This document shows, in pieces, positions 8,192 to 17,262 of a stretch of 64,000 nt of DNA (position 1 is its first letter; each line of letters starts with the position of its first letter). The notes beneath the pieces were generated by a model. The model was not told where the DNA came from. It saw nothing but the letters and a program-made list of their open reading frames with translations, and searched no databases. This DNA comes from an uncultured Lachnospiraceae bacterium (GTDB taxonomy: Bacteria; Bacillota; Clostridia; Lachnospirales; Lachnospiraceae): NCBI GenBank assembly GCA_910579735.1, contig CAJTUZ010000010.1, positions 1 to 64,000 of the forward strand, read 5' to 3'. A program made the translations under genes and the position numbers.

Positions 8192-9109
8192 CTAACCGGC
8201 AATATAGTTTTCCATATAATGCTTCGAAAGAATCAGGGAATTATATACGTCTTCTTTCGTTTTTTCAAAAGCCTTATCTTCAATTTCCAGGCAGATATAG
8301 CCGTCATATCCGATATCGGTCAGCGCGCTGACATATTTTCCCCAGTCCACATCTCCAAGTCCCGGGAGCTTGGGCGACATATAATCAAGAGGATACGCCA
8401 TAGTCCCTACCTTTTTAAGCCTGTCGGGATAAAGCTTTATATCCTTGATATGCACATGAAAGATCTTATCCTGAAAATCATAAATAGGCTTTATGTAATC
8501 TATCATCTGCCATATAAAATGGGACGGGTCATAGTTGATCCCCAGATTATCGCTTTTCAAAATTTCAAAGATCTTTTCCCAGTTAGCAGGGCTGGTAAAC
8601 AGATTCTGTCCTCCCGGCCATTGCTCCGGTCCAAAAAGCATAGGACAGTTCTCAATAGCGATCTTTACATTTTCCTTTTCCGCTTCCTTTAAAATATCAG
8701 GCCATACCCGGGAGACCACCTTTAAGTTCTCCTCTACGGCAGCGTCCGTTACCCTCCCGATAAAAGTTGTGACCATATTCACTCCCAATTTTGCAGAAGC
8801 TTTTATGACCTTTTTTAAATGCGCGATGACTTCCGCTCTTTTTTCCGGATCCTTGTCCAGAGTATTGGGATAGTAAGCCAGGGAGGAAATCTCCACATTC
8901 TTTTTAGCGCAATAGGCTTTGATCTCTTCCGCCTTTTTATCGTCAAGAGCGTCCACATCAATATGCGTTACCCCTGCATAACGTCTTTCCGCCTTTCCTT
9001 TGGGCCAGCAGGCCACTTCTATACATCTAAATCCGTGCTCAGACGCAAAATCCACCACCTCTTCAAAGCTTTCATCCTGCAAAATAGCAGTTACAAAACC
9101 CAGTTTCAT
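8192..9109 (-). CDS. Sugar phosphate isomerase/epimerase-like TIM-barrel protein
   Basis: 305 residues, a second member of the xylose-isomerase-like TIM-barrel fold in this operon. Likely metal ligands are the Glu of KIAIENCP (about 150), the Asp of GINYDPSHF (about 195), the His of FHVHIKD and the Glu of ICLEIEDK near the end. It differs strongly from its neighbour at 6713-7672 and is closer to generic sugar epimerases. It may process the oxo- or anhydro-sugar released by the deglycosidase, or isomerise the oxidised sugar before cleavage. It sits between the oxidoreductase (29-base gap) and the small beta-like subunit (69-base gap). Exact reaction unknown. Confidence 0.82.
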   Translation of the reverse strand: MKLGFVTAILQDESFEEVVDFASEHGFRCIEVACWPKGKAERRYAGVTHIDVDALDDKKAEEIKAYCAKKNVEISSLAYYPNTLDKDPEKRAEVIAHLKKVIKASAKLGVNMVTTFIGRVTDAAVEENLKVVSRVWPDILKEAEKENVKIAIENCPMLFGPEQWPGGQNLFTSPANWEKIFEILKSDNLGINYDPSHFIWQMIDYIKPIYDFQDKIFHVHIKDIKLYPDRLKKVGTMAYPLDYMSPKLPGLGDVDWGKYVSALTDIGYDGYICLEIEDKAFEKTKEDVYNSLILSKHYMENYIAG

Positions 9110-9138
9110 CTTTCATCACCTCTCTGTTTCTTTGTTAC

Positions 9139-10272
9139 TCAACCCTCTACTTCCACCCATGCTTTACTCATGGCGCTTTCAAAAATACAGTCGCTTAAGA
9201 TCATTTCCCGAAGGCCGTCCTCCAGGCGGGCAAATTCGTAAGTTCCTTCCATATCAAAGCTGTCATAGAACTGGCGGAATACATTTTTAAACGCATCGGG
9301 AAAACCCTCAATATGTCCCGAAGGGTAGGAAGCCAGCAAAGCAGCCTCTTTATGCATCAGGGAAGCGTCCTTTGTCATGATTTCGTTGGGTTTATCCCGG
9401 TGTCCGATCCACAGGTCATTTAAGCTTTCGGAAGACCACTGGAGGGATTTCTTACTTCCCGCAACGCTTAAAGTAGTGGTATTTTTCTTGCCCGCAAAAA
9501 CCATGGAGACAATGGCAGTTCCGATAGCCCCGTTTTCCAGCTCAAACATCACTACCGCTTCGTCTTCCGTATCGATGGGAATCTCCTCATAGGATACGTC
9601 TGTTACGGTCTGAAAAGTTTCTACCTTGCCCATAGGTTTCTTTCTCACAGGATAGACAGTTCTGAAAGCCGCATTGACTCTCTTTATCTTTTCCCCGGTC
9701 ACAAATTCCGCCAGATCCATCCAGTGGGAACCGATATCCGCAATAGCTCTGGTTTTCCCCACCTGTCCTTTTTCCAGTCTCCAGCTGTAATCCGTATCGT
9801 ACATAAGCCAGTCCTGAACATACTCCCCATGTACGGAAAACAGCTCTCCTACCTCGCCCTTTGCGATCATCTTCTGCATCTCATTGGGCATGGGATAAAG
9901 CCTGTTGTGGAAATTAACGGCTCCTGTAACACCCTTTTCTTTTGCCAGGCTTACCAGCTCTTTTGCCTGTTCTACCGTTGTGGTAAAAGGCTTTTCACAA
10001 ATAAAATTAACTCCTTTTTCAATGGCGTACCTGGCGATATCATAATGTGTATGGTTCGGCGTACAGATATGGATCGCATCAGGTTTCTGCTCATCGATCA
10101 TCTTCTTATAATCGCTGTATGCATTTGCAATGTGCATAGCTGCCGCCTTTTTATCCGCGTCAATGGCGTCGCAAAGAGCCACGACGGATACATTCCCCAG
10201 TCTGCGGAGCATCTCCACATGAACGGCCCCGATGAAGCCCGCCCCGATGACTGCTGCCTTATATTCTTTCAT
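9139..10272 (-). CDS. Gfo/Idh/MocA-family NAD(P)-dependent oxidoreductase
   Basis: 377 residues. Rossmann motif VIGAGFIG at 8-15 and the family's EKP motif at 93-95 (Lys94 is the expected catalytic residue), followed by the alpha/beta C-terminal domain. Relatives oxidise or reduce ring hydroxyls of sugars and inositols. In gut C-glycoside pathways a protein of this family (DgpA type) oxidises the glucosyl C3 hydroxyl, which allows beta-elimination of the aglycone. Co-transcription with the beta-like and alpha-like subunits supports that role here. It starts 15 bases after the VOC gene. Substrate and cofactor preference are not decidable from sequence alone. Confidence 0.88.
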   Translation of the reverse strand: MKEYKAAVIGAGFIGAVHVEMLRRLGNVSVVALCDAIDADKKAAAMHIANAYSDYKKMIDEQKPDAIHICTPNHTHYDIARYAIEKGVNFICEKPFTTTVEQAKELVSLAKEKGVTGAVNFHNRLYPMPNEMQKMIAKGEVGELFSVHGEYVQDWLMYDTDYSWRLEKGQVGKTRAIADIGSHWMDLAEFVTGEKIKRVNAAFRTVYPVRKKPMGKVETFQTVTDVSYEEIPIDTEDEAVVMFELENGAIGTAIVSMVFAGKKNTTTLSVAGSKKSLQWSSESLNDLWIGHRDKPNEIMTKDASLMHKEAALLASYPSGHIEGFPDAFKNVFRQFYDSFDMEGTYEFARLEDGLREMILSDCIFESAMSKAWVEVEG

Positions 10273-10287
10273 CTTCAGCGCTCCTTC

Positions 10288-11172
10288 CTAATAGGGATTT
10301 TTTCTTTCCCATTCCTGCTGCGAGGTATCTCCCGGCTGTACCATGACTTCAACTTTATTTCCTTCGGGACAGATCATCCAGATAATCTCGCATTTGTCCA
10401 GACCCATATTTCCTTTCGCTGTATCGTCTGCAGGAACCTGTACTTCTCTCATAAAAGGCTGAGGACAGCAATATACTCCGTTTTTGCCCCATTCTTTCAC
10501 AGTATCAGTTACCTTATAGATCTGCAATGCAAAATGCCCTAACAGATCGTCGTCACGTACGGTCACAGGCTCCGAAGCAGACAGAAGCTCTACATATTGT
10601 CCGCTTTCTCCTACCGTAAGCATCACGGAATCCTCCGTCCTGCTCTGCACCTCAAAGCACATGGCTTTTAAATGCTTTTCCGTCGCTTCAAGATCATTGA
10701 CATAAACGGAAATCCCAGCAAGAGAATTGAACAGCCTGTCTTTTTCCGATGTATGTCCTTTTCTTTCTACCAGCCGGATCTTAGCGCCGTCGGGATCGGT
10801 AATATATCCGTCTTTTACTAAAACGCCTCTCTTTTCCAGTTCCCTTACGGTCTTTTCCAGGTTATCGCATCCCAACCCAAAGGATTGGAATGGGCTGTCT
10901 TTGTGTGCGGGAATCAATTCCCTCTTAAAATCCGGCGGATTGATGGCTCCGTTGAACATTTCAAGATACTCTTCCGGAGCGATCCTGAGATAAGTCAGCC
11001 ACGGCATACCGTCATCCTCGTTGTGTTCTCCCAACTCAAGCATATCCTTAAACTGTCCTACGTTCAGTTCAAACATCTGCTCAAAACCCAGTTTATTGCA
11101 GTAAAACTCCAAAGCGCCTTTATAATCGTTCTCCTGTAATGATACATGGAATAAATTTCTGATAACTCCCAT
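10288..11172 (-). CDS. Two-domain VOC-superfamily (glyoxalase/dioxygenase fold) protein
   Basis: 294 residues with two vicinal-oxygen-chelate modules. The first, about 1-130, starts IRNLFHVSLQENDYKGALEF and contains an acidic EYLEMF strand; the second, about 148-285, starts LAGISVYVNDLEATEKHL and ends with GNKVEVMV. The superfamily includes isomerases, epimerases, lyases and ring-cleaving dioxygenases. Between an importer and a sugar oxidoreductase, a lyase or isomerase step on the sugar or aglycone is plausible. Oxygen-dependent ring cleavage is unlikely in an anaerobe. No closer assignment is possible. About 120 bases separate it from the upstream permease, with no clear hairpin. Confidence 0.75.
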   Translation of the reverse strand: MGVIRNLFHVSLQENDYKGALEFYCNKLGFEQMFELNVGQFKDMLELGEHNEDDGMPWLTYLRIAPEEYLEMFNGAINPPDFKRELIPAHKDSPFQSFGLGCDNLEKTVRELEKRGVLVKDGYITDPDGAKIRLVERKGHTSEKDRLFNSLAGISVYVNDLEATEKHLKAMCFEVQSRTEDSVMLTVGESGQYVELLSASEPVTVRDDDLLGHFALQIYKVTDTVKEWGKNGVYCCPQPFMREVQVPADDTAKGNMGLDKCEIIWMICPEGNKVEVMVQPGDTSQQEWERKNPY

Positions 11173-11292
11173 TTTGTATCTCCCTTCTTATATGTTCTTT
11201 CCCCGGGTCAATTCATTTTCCTTCTATACTTTTGCCCGGTTTTCTCCTGTATACTAAGCATCTGTTTTTCTCTTCATTTTCCCGTTTTCTGC

Positions 11293-12291
11293 CTACGCTT
11301 CCTGTGCAACCTTACGGACGCGGATCTTATCAAGAAGCCTGGAACCCTGCTGATCGAGGATGATCGCAACGATGATGACAAGTCCTTTTGCGATCTTCTG
11401 CCAGTTGGAGTCCACTCCCAAAAGGTTTAAGGAGTTGGAGATTACCTGAATCAAAAGACATCCAATCAATGTGCCGAATACATTTGCCTTTCCGCCTTCC
11501 ATAGGGGTGCCGCCGATTACCACGGCCGCAACCGCATCCAACTCCATTCCTGCCCCTGCAGTGGTCTGTGCGCTGGCTGTACGTCCTGTTAAAAGCAGTG
11601 CGGACATTCCTACGCATACGCCCGTAATGATATAAACGCTGTACATGATCTTCGTTGTAGGGATACCGCATACCCTTGCCGCCTTTTTATTCCCGCCTAC
11701 CGCCAGAGCGTATCGTCCGAACTTGGTCCTCTGGACTACGACAGCCATAACAACGACTAAAGTGATCATGACGATGACCGGAAAAGGAATTCCTAAAATC
11801 TTTCCTGTTCCAAAAAACAGATACCAGTCAGGAAGTCCCGCAATGCTCTTTGCATGGCACAAAAGGAGATTGATCCCCTGATAAACCATTCCCATTGCCA
11901 ATGTAACGATAAAAGGCGCCAGGTTAAACATGGATGTGATAAATGCGTTTAAGAAACCGCAGAAGCCGCCGATCACAAGCGCTGCCAGAATTACCACAGG
12001 AGCGCTGACTCCCGAAACCGACATCATCGCCGTGGCAATCCCGATCATACCCAGCATGTAACCTACCGACAGATCGATCATTCCTGAAGATAACACCAGC
12101 GTAAATCCCAGCGATAACACACAGCTGGTACAGATCTGTCTTAAAATATTGGTCAGATTCCTGCTGGAAAAGAAATCGTTGGTCAGACAGCAGACGACTA
12201 AAACAAAAATGACCAATATGACAAGGGCTTTATTATCCATTAATATCTGGACAAGCTTTTCACTGTCCATCTTCTTTTTATTCTTATTCAT
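11293..12291 (-). CDS. Ribose-type ABC transporter permease
   Basis: 332 residues, about eight to ten membrane segments, of the RbsC/XylH family (BPD_transp_2 type). Typical family stretches are SSGMIDLSVGYMLGMIG and VVIGGTPMEGGKANVFGTLIG. It forms the membrane channel with the ATPase at 12307-13800 and the binding protein at 13881-14921, all in one operon in the order binding protein, ATPase, permease. In this family the permease is usually a homodimer. The likely cargo is a monosaccharide-sized or glycoside molecule handled by the downstream enzymes. Confidence 0.93.
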   Translation of the reverse strand: MNKNKKKMDSEKLVQILMDNKALVILVIFVLVVCCLTNDFFSSRNLTNILRQICTSCVLSLGFTLVLSSGMIDLSVGYMLGMIGIATAMMSVSGVSAPVVILAALVIGGFCGFLNAFITSMFNLAPFIVTLAMGMVYQGINLLLCHAKSIAGLPDWYLFFGTGKILGIPFPVIVMITLVVVMAVVVQRTKFGRYALAVGGNKKAARVCGIPTTKIMYSVYIITGVCVGMSALLLTGRTASAQTTAGAGMELDAVAAVVIGGTPMEGGKANVFGTLIGCLLIQVISNSLNLLGVDSNWQKIAKGLVIIVAIILDQQGSRLLDKIRVRKVAQEA

Positions 12292-12306
12292 CCGAATACT
12301 CCTCTC

Positions 12307-13800
12307 TTATCCTAATGCATGTTTGCCAAGCAGTTCCTGAGTTGCTTCTTCTTTCGCACATTCCACTACGATCTTTCCGTTTCTTACCACAAAAATCCGG
12401 TCTGACATGCCCAATATTTCCGGCATTTCAGATGATACCAGTATGATTGCCATTCCCTGCTTTGCCAGGTTTCCGATAATGGAATAAATTTCACTTTTTG
12501 CTCCTACATCGATTCCTCTGGTAGGCTCATCCAGGATCAAAACCTTTGGCGCAGTCATCAGCCATCGTCCGATTATGGCCTTCTGCTGGTTTCCTCCGGA
12601 TAAAGAAGTAATCAGCATTTCTTTATTTGCCGCTTTAACGGTCATGCTTTTGATCATTTCCGATACCGCTTCATTTTCCTTATCTCTTTTTATAATCCCT
12701 ATTTTAGAACAAAATCCGGACAAAGCCGCCAAAGACATATTGTCCTTTACCGAAGCAGTTTTCACGATTCCGTAATCCCGCCTGTCTTCTGTTACCATGG
12801 CCATTCCAAGCTTTACCGCATCTTTAGGGGAATGAATGGATACTCTTTTACCGTCCAGATAGATTTCTCCGGATAAAACAGGATCGATCCCGAAGATACC
12901 GCGCATGATCTCACTTCTTCCAGCTCCCACCAGTCCTGAAAATCCTATGATCTCCCCGGCCTTCACATCAAAGGATATATCCGAATAGTCCGCTCCGCAC
13001 AAATTCTTTACTTCCAGGACCACGCCGCCTTTTTTCGACTCAATAACCGGATATTGTTCCGTCAATTCCCTGCCGATGATCATATGGATCAGTTCATCCC
13101 TCGTAGTATCCTTGCAATCTCTGGTTCCTATATAATGACCATCCCTATATACTGATACCCGGTCACAGATTCCCAACAATTCTTCTATTTTATGGGTAAT
13201 AAATATGATAGCTGTTCCTTCCGCTTTCAATGCACGGATAACATCAAAAAGAATATTCACTTCCTTATCAGAAAGAGAAGATGTAGGTTCATCCATAATA
13301 ATAATATCCGAATCGCAGGAAACCGCCCTGGCCAGTTCTACTAACTGACATTGGGCAACCGTCAGATTGCTTACCAGCTCATTGGGATTGATATCGATAT
13401 TCAACTTGTCTTTCAAAAGCTGCCGGGTTTCTTCCAGCCTGCTCTTCGTATCGATCAGAAATCCTTTCATAAACCGGTCTTCCCTGTGAAGCCAGATATT
13501 TTCAGCAACCGTAAGGGTAGGAATCAGACTGATCTCCTGATGGATCATGGATATCCCCGCTGCAATGGCATCGGCAGGAGATTTAAAATGAACCTCTTCT
13601 CCCTTTAAGATAATCGTACCTTCATCCCTGTGCAAATCTCCCAGAATCAGATTCATCATAGTAGATTTGCCAGCTCCGTTTTCCCCGATAACCGAATGCA
13701 CCTCTCCGCGTTTTACTTCCAGATCCACTTTATCCAATGCCTTAACACCCAAAAATCTTTTGGAAAGCTGTCTGACTTCCAATACTGTCTCTTGCTGCAT
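12307..13800 (-). CDS. Ribose-type ABC transporter ATP-binding protein (two nucleotide-binding domains)
   Basis: 497 residues, the usual length for RbsA-type proteins. The first nucleotide-binding domain has Walker A GENGAGKST (about 37-45) and DEPTSSLS. The second has the family's degenerate Walker A GLVGAGRSE, an intact signature LSGGNQQK and DEPTRGID. It energises uptake by the adjacent permease (15-base gap). Start chosen at MQQET, preceded by GGAGG. Confidence 0.94.
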   Translation of the reverse strand: MQQETVLEVRQLSKRFLGVKALDKVDLEVKRGEVHSVIGENGAGKSTMMNLILGDLHRDEGTIILKGEEVHFKSPADAIAAGISMIHQEISLIPTLTVAENIWLHREDRFMKGFLIDTKSRLEETRQLLKDKLNIDINPNELVSNLTVAQCQLVELARAVSCDSDIIIMDEPTSSLSDKEVNILFDVIRALKAEGTAIIFITHKIEELLGICDRVSVYRDGHYIGTRDCKDTTRDELIHMIIGRELTEQYPVIESKKGGVVLEVKNLCGADYSDISFDVKAGEIIGFSGLVGAGRSEIMRGIFGIDPVLSGEIYLDGKRVSIHSPKDAVKLGMAMVTEDRRDYGIVKTASVKDNMSLAALSGFCSKIGIIKRDKENEAVSEMIKSMTVKAANKEMLITSLSGGNQQKAIIGRWLMTAPKVLILDEPTRGIDVGAKSEIYSIIGNLAKQGMAIILVSSEMPEILGMSDRIFVVRNGKIVVECAKEEATQELLGKHALG

Positions 13801-13824
13801 GGCTTTCCTCCTTTCTGATAAAAG

Positions 13825-13860
13825 GCGGGAAGCGCGGTTCCATTAAACCGGGCTTCCCGC
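13825..13860 (-). promoter_or_regulatory. Intercistronic hairpin between binding protein and ATPase
   Basis: A long inverted repeat with arms GCGGGAAGC and GCTTCCCGC plus an inner CGGTT/AACCG stem lies between the binding-protein stop and the ATPase ribosome site. Only a short T-rich stretch follows on the minus strand. This is the usual place for a partial terminator or RNA-stabilising structure that lets the binding protein be made in excess. Confidence 0.6.
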
Positions 13861-13880
13861 ATGTTTAAAATCCGTTTTAC

Positions 13881-14921
13881 TTATTCTCTTACGATCAAAT
13901 CAAGATTTTCTGTTGTAAGTTTTACCTCATTAGAATCCAGGTTACCTAATGCGCAGTCTACCATTGCTTTAGCACAGGCAGATGCAACGCCTCCAAAGTT
14001 GATTCCTACTGTTGCCGCCTGATCTCCTGACTCCACATTCGCTTTACCCAGATCGCTTCCGTCAATACCCAGTACGATAACGTCCTCTCTTCCCGCTGCC
14101 TTGCAGGCATTGATAGCGCCCTGCGCCTCGTCGTCGTTTACGCAGACAACTACATTGATTTCCGGATGTGAAATAAGCCAGTCGTCTACAAGAGCCTGAG
14201 AATCATCTGTAGACCAGTTTCCTTCGCCTTGGATGACTACTTTTGCATTGTCATGCTTGTCAACAAAATTTTCTACAAATCCCTGTGTTCTTTCTGCTCC
14301 TGCCGTGCTGCCCGGATCCCCGGTAATGCAGGCTACATTATATTCTGCATTTTCATCATAATTATCTTCCATATACTTTGCCTGCATCTGTCCGCATGCA
14401 TATTGGCTGAATCCTTCATATAAATAGGTGTAATCTGCTTCATCCGCCAGCGCAACACCGATTCCTACAGGAATTCCTGCTTCTTTACAGGCATCGATTG
14501 CCGGGATGATACCGCTGTCTCCTACAGAGTTCATAATATAGATCATATCCGGATTCTTTGCGATCAGACTTTCTACATCATTAATCAGCGTTGCAATATC
14601 GCCGTCTGCATTTGTCAGAGTTGCTTCAATCTCATAATCGGGATATTCTTCCTCGAAACATCCCATAATTGCATTTGTCAGATTGGTCTGCCCGTCATCC
14701 AAGATAGCCCATGCCATACCGATCTTAATCGTCTGTTTTTCTCCCCCGGCTGAACCTTCATCTTCTTTTGCAGGTTCTTCTGCAGGTTCTTCCGCTTCTT
14801 CCTTGCCTTCTTCAACCGTAGGTTCTTTTGTATCTCCGGTGCCTGAATTTGTGTCGCCGCATGCTGCAAGAGAAAATACCATTGCCGCGGAGAGGATGAG
14901 TGCCAGTAATTTCTTTTTCAT
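13881..14921 (-). CDS. Ribose-type substrate-binding lipoprotein
   Basis: About 346 residues from the ATG at 14921 (MKKK), which follows GGAGGAAAATGAT; the in-frame ATG at 14936 precedes the ribosome site. Lipobox LAAC with Cys21, then an acidic Glu/Pro-rich tether of about 30 residues, then a periplasmic-binding-protein domain of the RbsB type (KIGMAWAILDDGQTNLT at its start, VVCVNDDEAQGAINACKAAG, and VIVLGIDGSDLGKANV). It is the first gene of the long minus-strand operon and defines what the cell imports. The ligand is inferred to be the glycoside, or its sugar, processed by the downstream enzymes. Confidence 0.92.
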   Translation of the reverse strand: MKKKLLALILSAAMVFSLAACGDTNSGTGDTKEPTVEEGKEEAEEPAEEPAKEDEGSAGGEKQTIKIGMAWAILDDGQTNLTNAIMGCFEEEYPDYEIEATLTNADGDIATLINDVESLIAKNPDMIYIMNSVGDSGIIPAIDACKEAGIPVGIGVALADEADYTYLYEGFSQYACGQMQAKYMEDNYDENAEYNVACITGDPGSTAGAERTQGFVENFVDKHDNAKVVIQGEGNWSTDDSQALVDDWLISHPEINVVVCVNDDEAQGAINACKAAGREDVIVLGIDGSDLGKANVESGDQAATVGINFGGVASACAKAMVDCALGNLDSNEVKLTTENLDLIVRE

Positions 14922-14955
14922 ATCATTTTCCTCCATTTCTTTTTTTCTTGAAAAT

Positions 14956-14983
14956 TTTTCATGAAATTTTCAATTGCGTTTTT
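14956..14983. promoter_or_regulatory. Operator-like composite motif, copy 1
   Basis: Reads TTTTCATGAAA, six bases, then ATTGCGTTTT on the plus strand. The TTCATGAA core is palindromic. It lies downstream of the importer promoter, within the expected 5' leader, where a bound repressor would block elongation. The same composite recurs inverted at 15108-15131 with a three-base gap. A probable binding site for the neighbouring LacI protein. Confidence 0.5.
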
Positions 14984-15003
14984 CATCTGTGTTTCATGCT
15001 TTC

Positions 15004-15032
15004 ATTATGATGATCTTTGTGCTTTTTGTCAA
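15004..15032 (-). promoter_or_regulatory. Sigma-A promoter of the importer/deglycosylation operon
   Basis: On the minus strand TTGACA (15027-15032) and CATAAT (15004-15009) are 17 bases apart, about 80 bases before the binding-protein start. The -35 box is a perfect consensus. Confidence 0.75.
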
Positions 15033-15107
15033 TATCAATAATATTTATTTAATAATTTCCGTCATTTTTCACATTTTACTGTCGATCCGTTTGTGGCTTA
15101 TGCAATT

Positions 15108-15131
15108 AAAACGCAATTATTTTCATGAAAA
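15108..15131. promoter_or_regulatory. Operator-like composite motif, copy 2 (inverted)
   Basis: Complement of TTTTCATGAAA, three bases, ATTGCGTTTT, so it mirrors copy 1 at 14956-14983. It lies between the two diverging promoters, upstream of both. With copy 1 it could support repression by looping. Confidence 0.5.
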
Positions 15132-15165
15132 TTATATGTTATTGCATATTCTTTTCATTTAATTC

Positions 15166-15194
15166 TTGCGCTACTTTTTCAATTGGGTTATAAT
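15166..15194 (+). promoter_or_regulatory. Sigma-A promoter of the LacI-family regulator
   Basis: TTGCGC (15166-15171) and TATAAT (15189-15194), 17-base spacing, about 40 bases before the regulator start, which has AAAGGAGG. Confidence 0.65.
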
Positions 15195-15232
15195 AAAAAA
15201 AAATACATAATAAAGCAAAGGAGGTTCCTCAA

Positions 15233-16255
15233 ATGGAATCGTCAAAGATGTCTATCACGGAAATCGCAAAACGTGCAGGCACTTCCGCCGCTACTGTCTC
15301 CAGAGTTTTAAATCATCCTGAGTTAGTCAACAGCGAAACAGCGGAGCAGATTCGTGCCGCTATGGAAGAGTTGGGCTATACTCCCAGGGCTTCCAAAAAG
15401 TCCAAATCCAAAAAACTGATCATCATCAATGTCCCGGAGGTCACAAATCCCTTCTATAGTGAAGTAATTAACGGCATCGTCTCTTCAGCGACCAACCATT
15501 CCTATTACACTTTGATCAGTCAGGATGATTTAGGAGACAGCCAGTCGCTCAACAGCTTTATTAATCTTTTAAAATCTACCAGGGCCTGCGGCGTTGTTCT
15601 GTGCTCTCCGCTTCAGACCCAGTTTTACGAACAGATCGGTTCCCTGATGCCCGTTGTCCAGTGCTGTGAATACAACTCAGAAGAATTCTCATATGTGAGC
15701 ATTGACGATTTCCAGGCCGCTTATAACGTAATGGAGCATATTTATTCCCAGGGAAGGAGAAAGATCGCTTTTATCAACGGTCCTCTTAATTTCAAATATG
15801 CAAGAGAACGCCAGCGGGGCTACGAGGCCTTCTTAGAACACGCCGGATTAGCGCGTATATCCAACTGGTCCCTCCAGCTTTCCGCCATCAACTACGATAT
15901 GGCTTTTGCTTCCGTCTGCCAGCTGTTAACCTCCAGCGCGCCGCCCGACGCCATTTTCGCATCCTCGGATCTGATCGCCGCCGCCGCCATAAAAGCCGCA
16001 AAGCTGCATCATATACGTGTCCCCGAAGATCTGATTGTCGTGGGATTTGACAATATCAATATTTCCACCATCTGTGATCCTGCCATCACCACTATTAGTC
16101 AGCCCCGTTTCCAGCTTGGCTATACATCAGGAGAGATCATTCATGAACACATCGTCTCTCCCACCGCTTACAAACAGCAGGTTTTATTAAATACGGAACT
16201 GATCATCCGGGATTCTTCCATTTCCAGAAAGACGGTGGAAGAACTGGTTGTTTAA
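15233..16255 (+). CDS. LacI-family transcriptional regulator
   Basis: 340 residues. N-terminal LacI helix-turn-helix (SITEIAKRAGTSAATVSRVL, about 7-26) and hinge ending near residue 55, then a ligand-binding core of the periplasmic-binding type with PDAIFASSDLIAAAAIKAA and DLIVVGFDNINIS. It diverges from the importer operon, the classical position for a local repressor induced by the imported compound or its product. The mirrored motifs at 14956-14983 and 15108-15131 are candidate sites. One further gene, a TIM-barrel isomerase, follows 44 bases downstream and is probably co-transcribed. Confidence 0.93.
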   Translation: MESSKMSITEIAKRAGTSAATVSRVLNHPELVNSETAEQIRAAMEELGYTPRASKKSKSKKLIIINVPEVTNPFYSEVINGIVSSATNHSYYTLISQDDLGDSQSLNSFINLLKSTRACGVVLCSPLQTQFYEQIGSLMPVVQCCEYNSEEFSYVSIDDFQAAYNVMEHIYSQGRRKIAFINGPLNFKYARERQRGYEAFLEHAGLARISNWSLQLSAINYDMAFASVCQLLTSSAPPDAIFASSDLIAAAAIKAAKLHHIRVPEDLIVVGFDNINISTICDPAITTISQPRFQLGYTSGEIIHEHIVSPTAYKQQVLLNTELIIRDSSISRKTVEELVV

Positions 16256-16299
16256 TCACATCATAAAGCACTTATTACAAAAGAAAGGAAGGAACTGAC

Positions 16300-17064
16300 A
16301 TGAACTATTCTGTATGTACCGACGCCCTTTTTCATGGAGAGCCAATTGAAAAATCCCTGCCTCTGGTAAAGGAATGCGGTTTTGACGCTATTGAATTTTG
16401 GACCTGGTGGGACAAGGACATGAAATTGTTGAAAGAATTATGCGATTCACTGGAATTAAAGGTAGTGACTTTTTGCACCGATTTCCGCATAAATCCCGGA
16501 GACGCCGCCCATCACGATCACTACCTGGAGGGACTTTCCGCCTCCATCGAAGAAGCGAAAAAATTAAACTGCTCTACGCTGATCGCGCAGGCCGGCTGGA
16601 ATATTGAGGGTATTTCTTTTGAAAAACACGAGGAGTCCCTTACCCGGGTAATGAAGGACGCCGTCCCTATTTTAAAGAAAAATGACATGACCCTGATCTT
16701 AGAACCCCTGAACATCATTACAGATCACCCGGGCTATCACATGAGTACCGGCGCACATGCGTTTTCCTTTTTGGAAAAGATTCAGGACGATCATATCAAA
16801 ATTCTTTTTGACCTGTATCACCAGCAGATCACAGACGGAAATCTCCTCGATACTGTAACAAAGAACCTTTCAATGATCGGCCATTTCCATGTTGCCGCCG
16901 TTCCGGGCAGAATCGAGCCTACTGTAGGAGAGCTTGATTATCCTTATATCCTAAAAACCATTGAACAGCTTGGTTACGAAGGATATTTCGGACTGGAATA
17001 TATGCCTAAAAGGGATGCTTTGGAAACCTTGAGAGAAGTGCGTACTGCATTTCCCAAATCCTAA
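16300..17064 (+). CDS. Hydroxypyruvate isomerase-like TIM-barrel protein
   Basis: 254 residues. Expected metal ligands of the family are present: Glu135 (LILEPLN), Asp171 (ILFDLYHQ), His197 (GHFHVA) and Glu233 (FGLEYMP). The length and the VPGRIEPTVGELDYPYI stretch match the hydroxypyruvate isomerase (Hyi) subgroup rather than the longer epimerases in the adjacent operon. It probably isomerises a small keto-sugar or keto-acid downstream of glycoside breakdown, in the same regulon through the LacI gene just upstream. The exact substrate is unknown. Confidence 0.82.
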   Translation: MNYSVCTDALFHGEPIEKSLPLVKECGFDAIEFWTWWDKDMKLLKELCDSLELKVVTFCTDFRINPGDAAHHDHYLEGLSASIEEAKKLNCSTLIAQAGWNIEGISFEKHEESLTRVMKDAVPILKKNDMTLILEPLNIITDHPGYHMSTGAHAFSFLEKIQDDHIKILFDLYHQQITDGNLLDTVTKNLSMIGHFHVAAVPGRIEPTVGELDYPYILKTIEQLGYEGYFGLEYMPKRDALETLREVRTAFPKS

Positions 17065-17086
17065 TTTTTCTGAAATCAACACAAAA

Positions 17087-17114
17087 ACCGGGAGTTCTCA
17101 TACGGACTCCCGGT
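17087..17114 (+). terminator. Hairpin after the TIM-barrel gene
   Basis: ACCGGGAGT and ACTCCCGGT arms around a 10-base loop, 22 bases after the stop codon. The following T content is poor (TTCTGCTG), so termination may be partial. Confidence 0.5.
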
Positions 17115-17262
17115 TCTGCTGTAAACGTTAGATCGTGTGTACTTCGACTGACATGAAAAAACATGGGACAATAGACTATTTTTATCACCGGTATACGAGA
17201 TCTATGAGCCCAAAAACAATCATGATTGCTGAACAGTGCCGTCTTCAGGAATGGACTGCACA

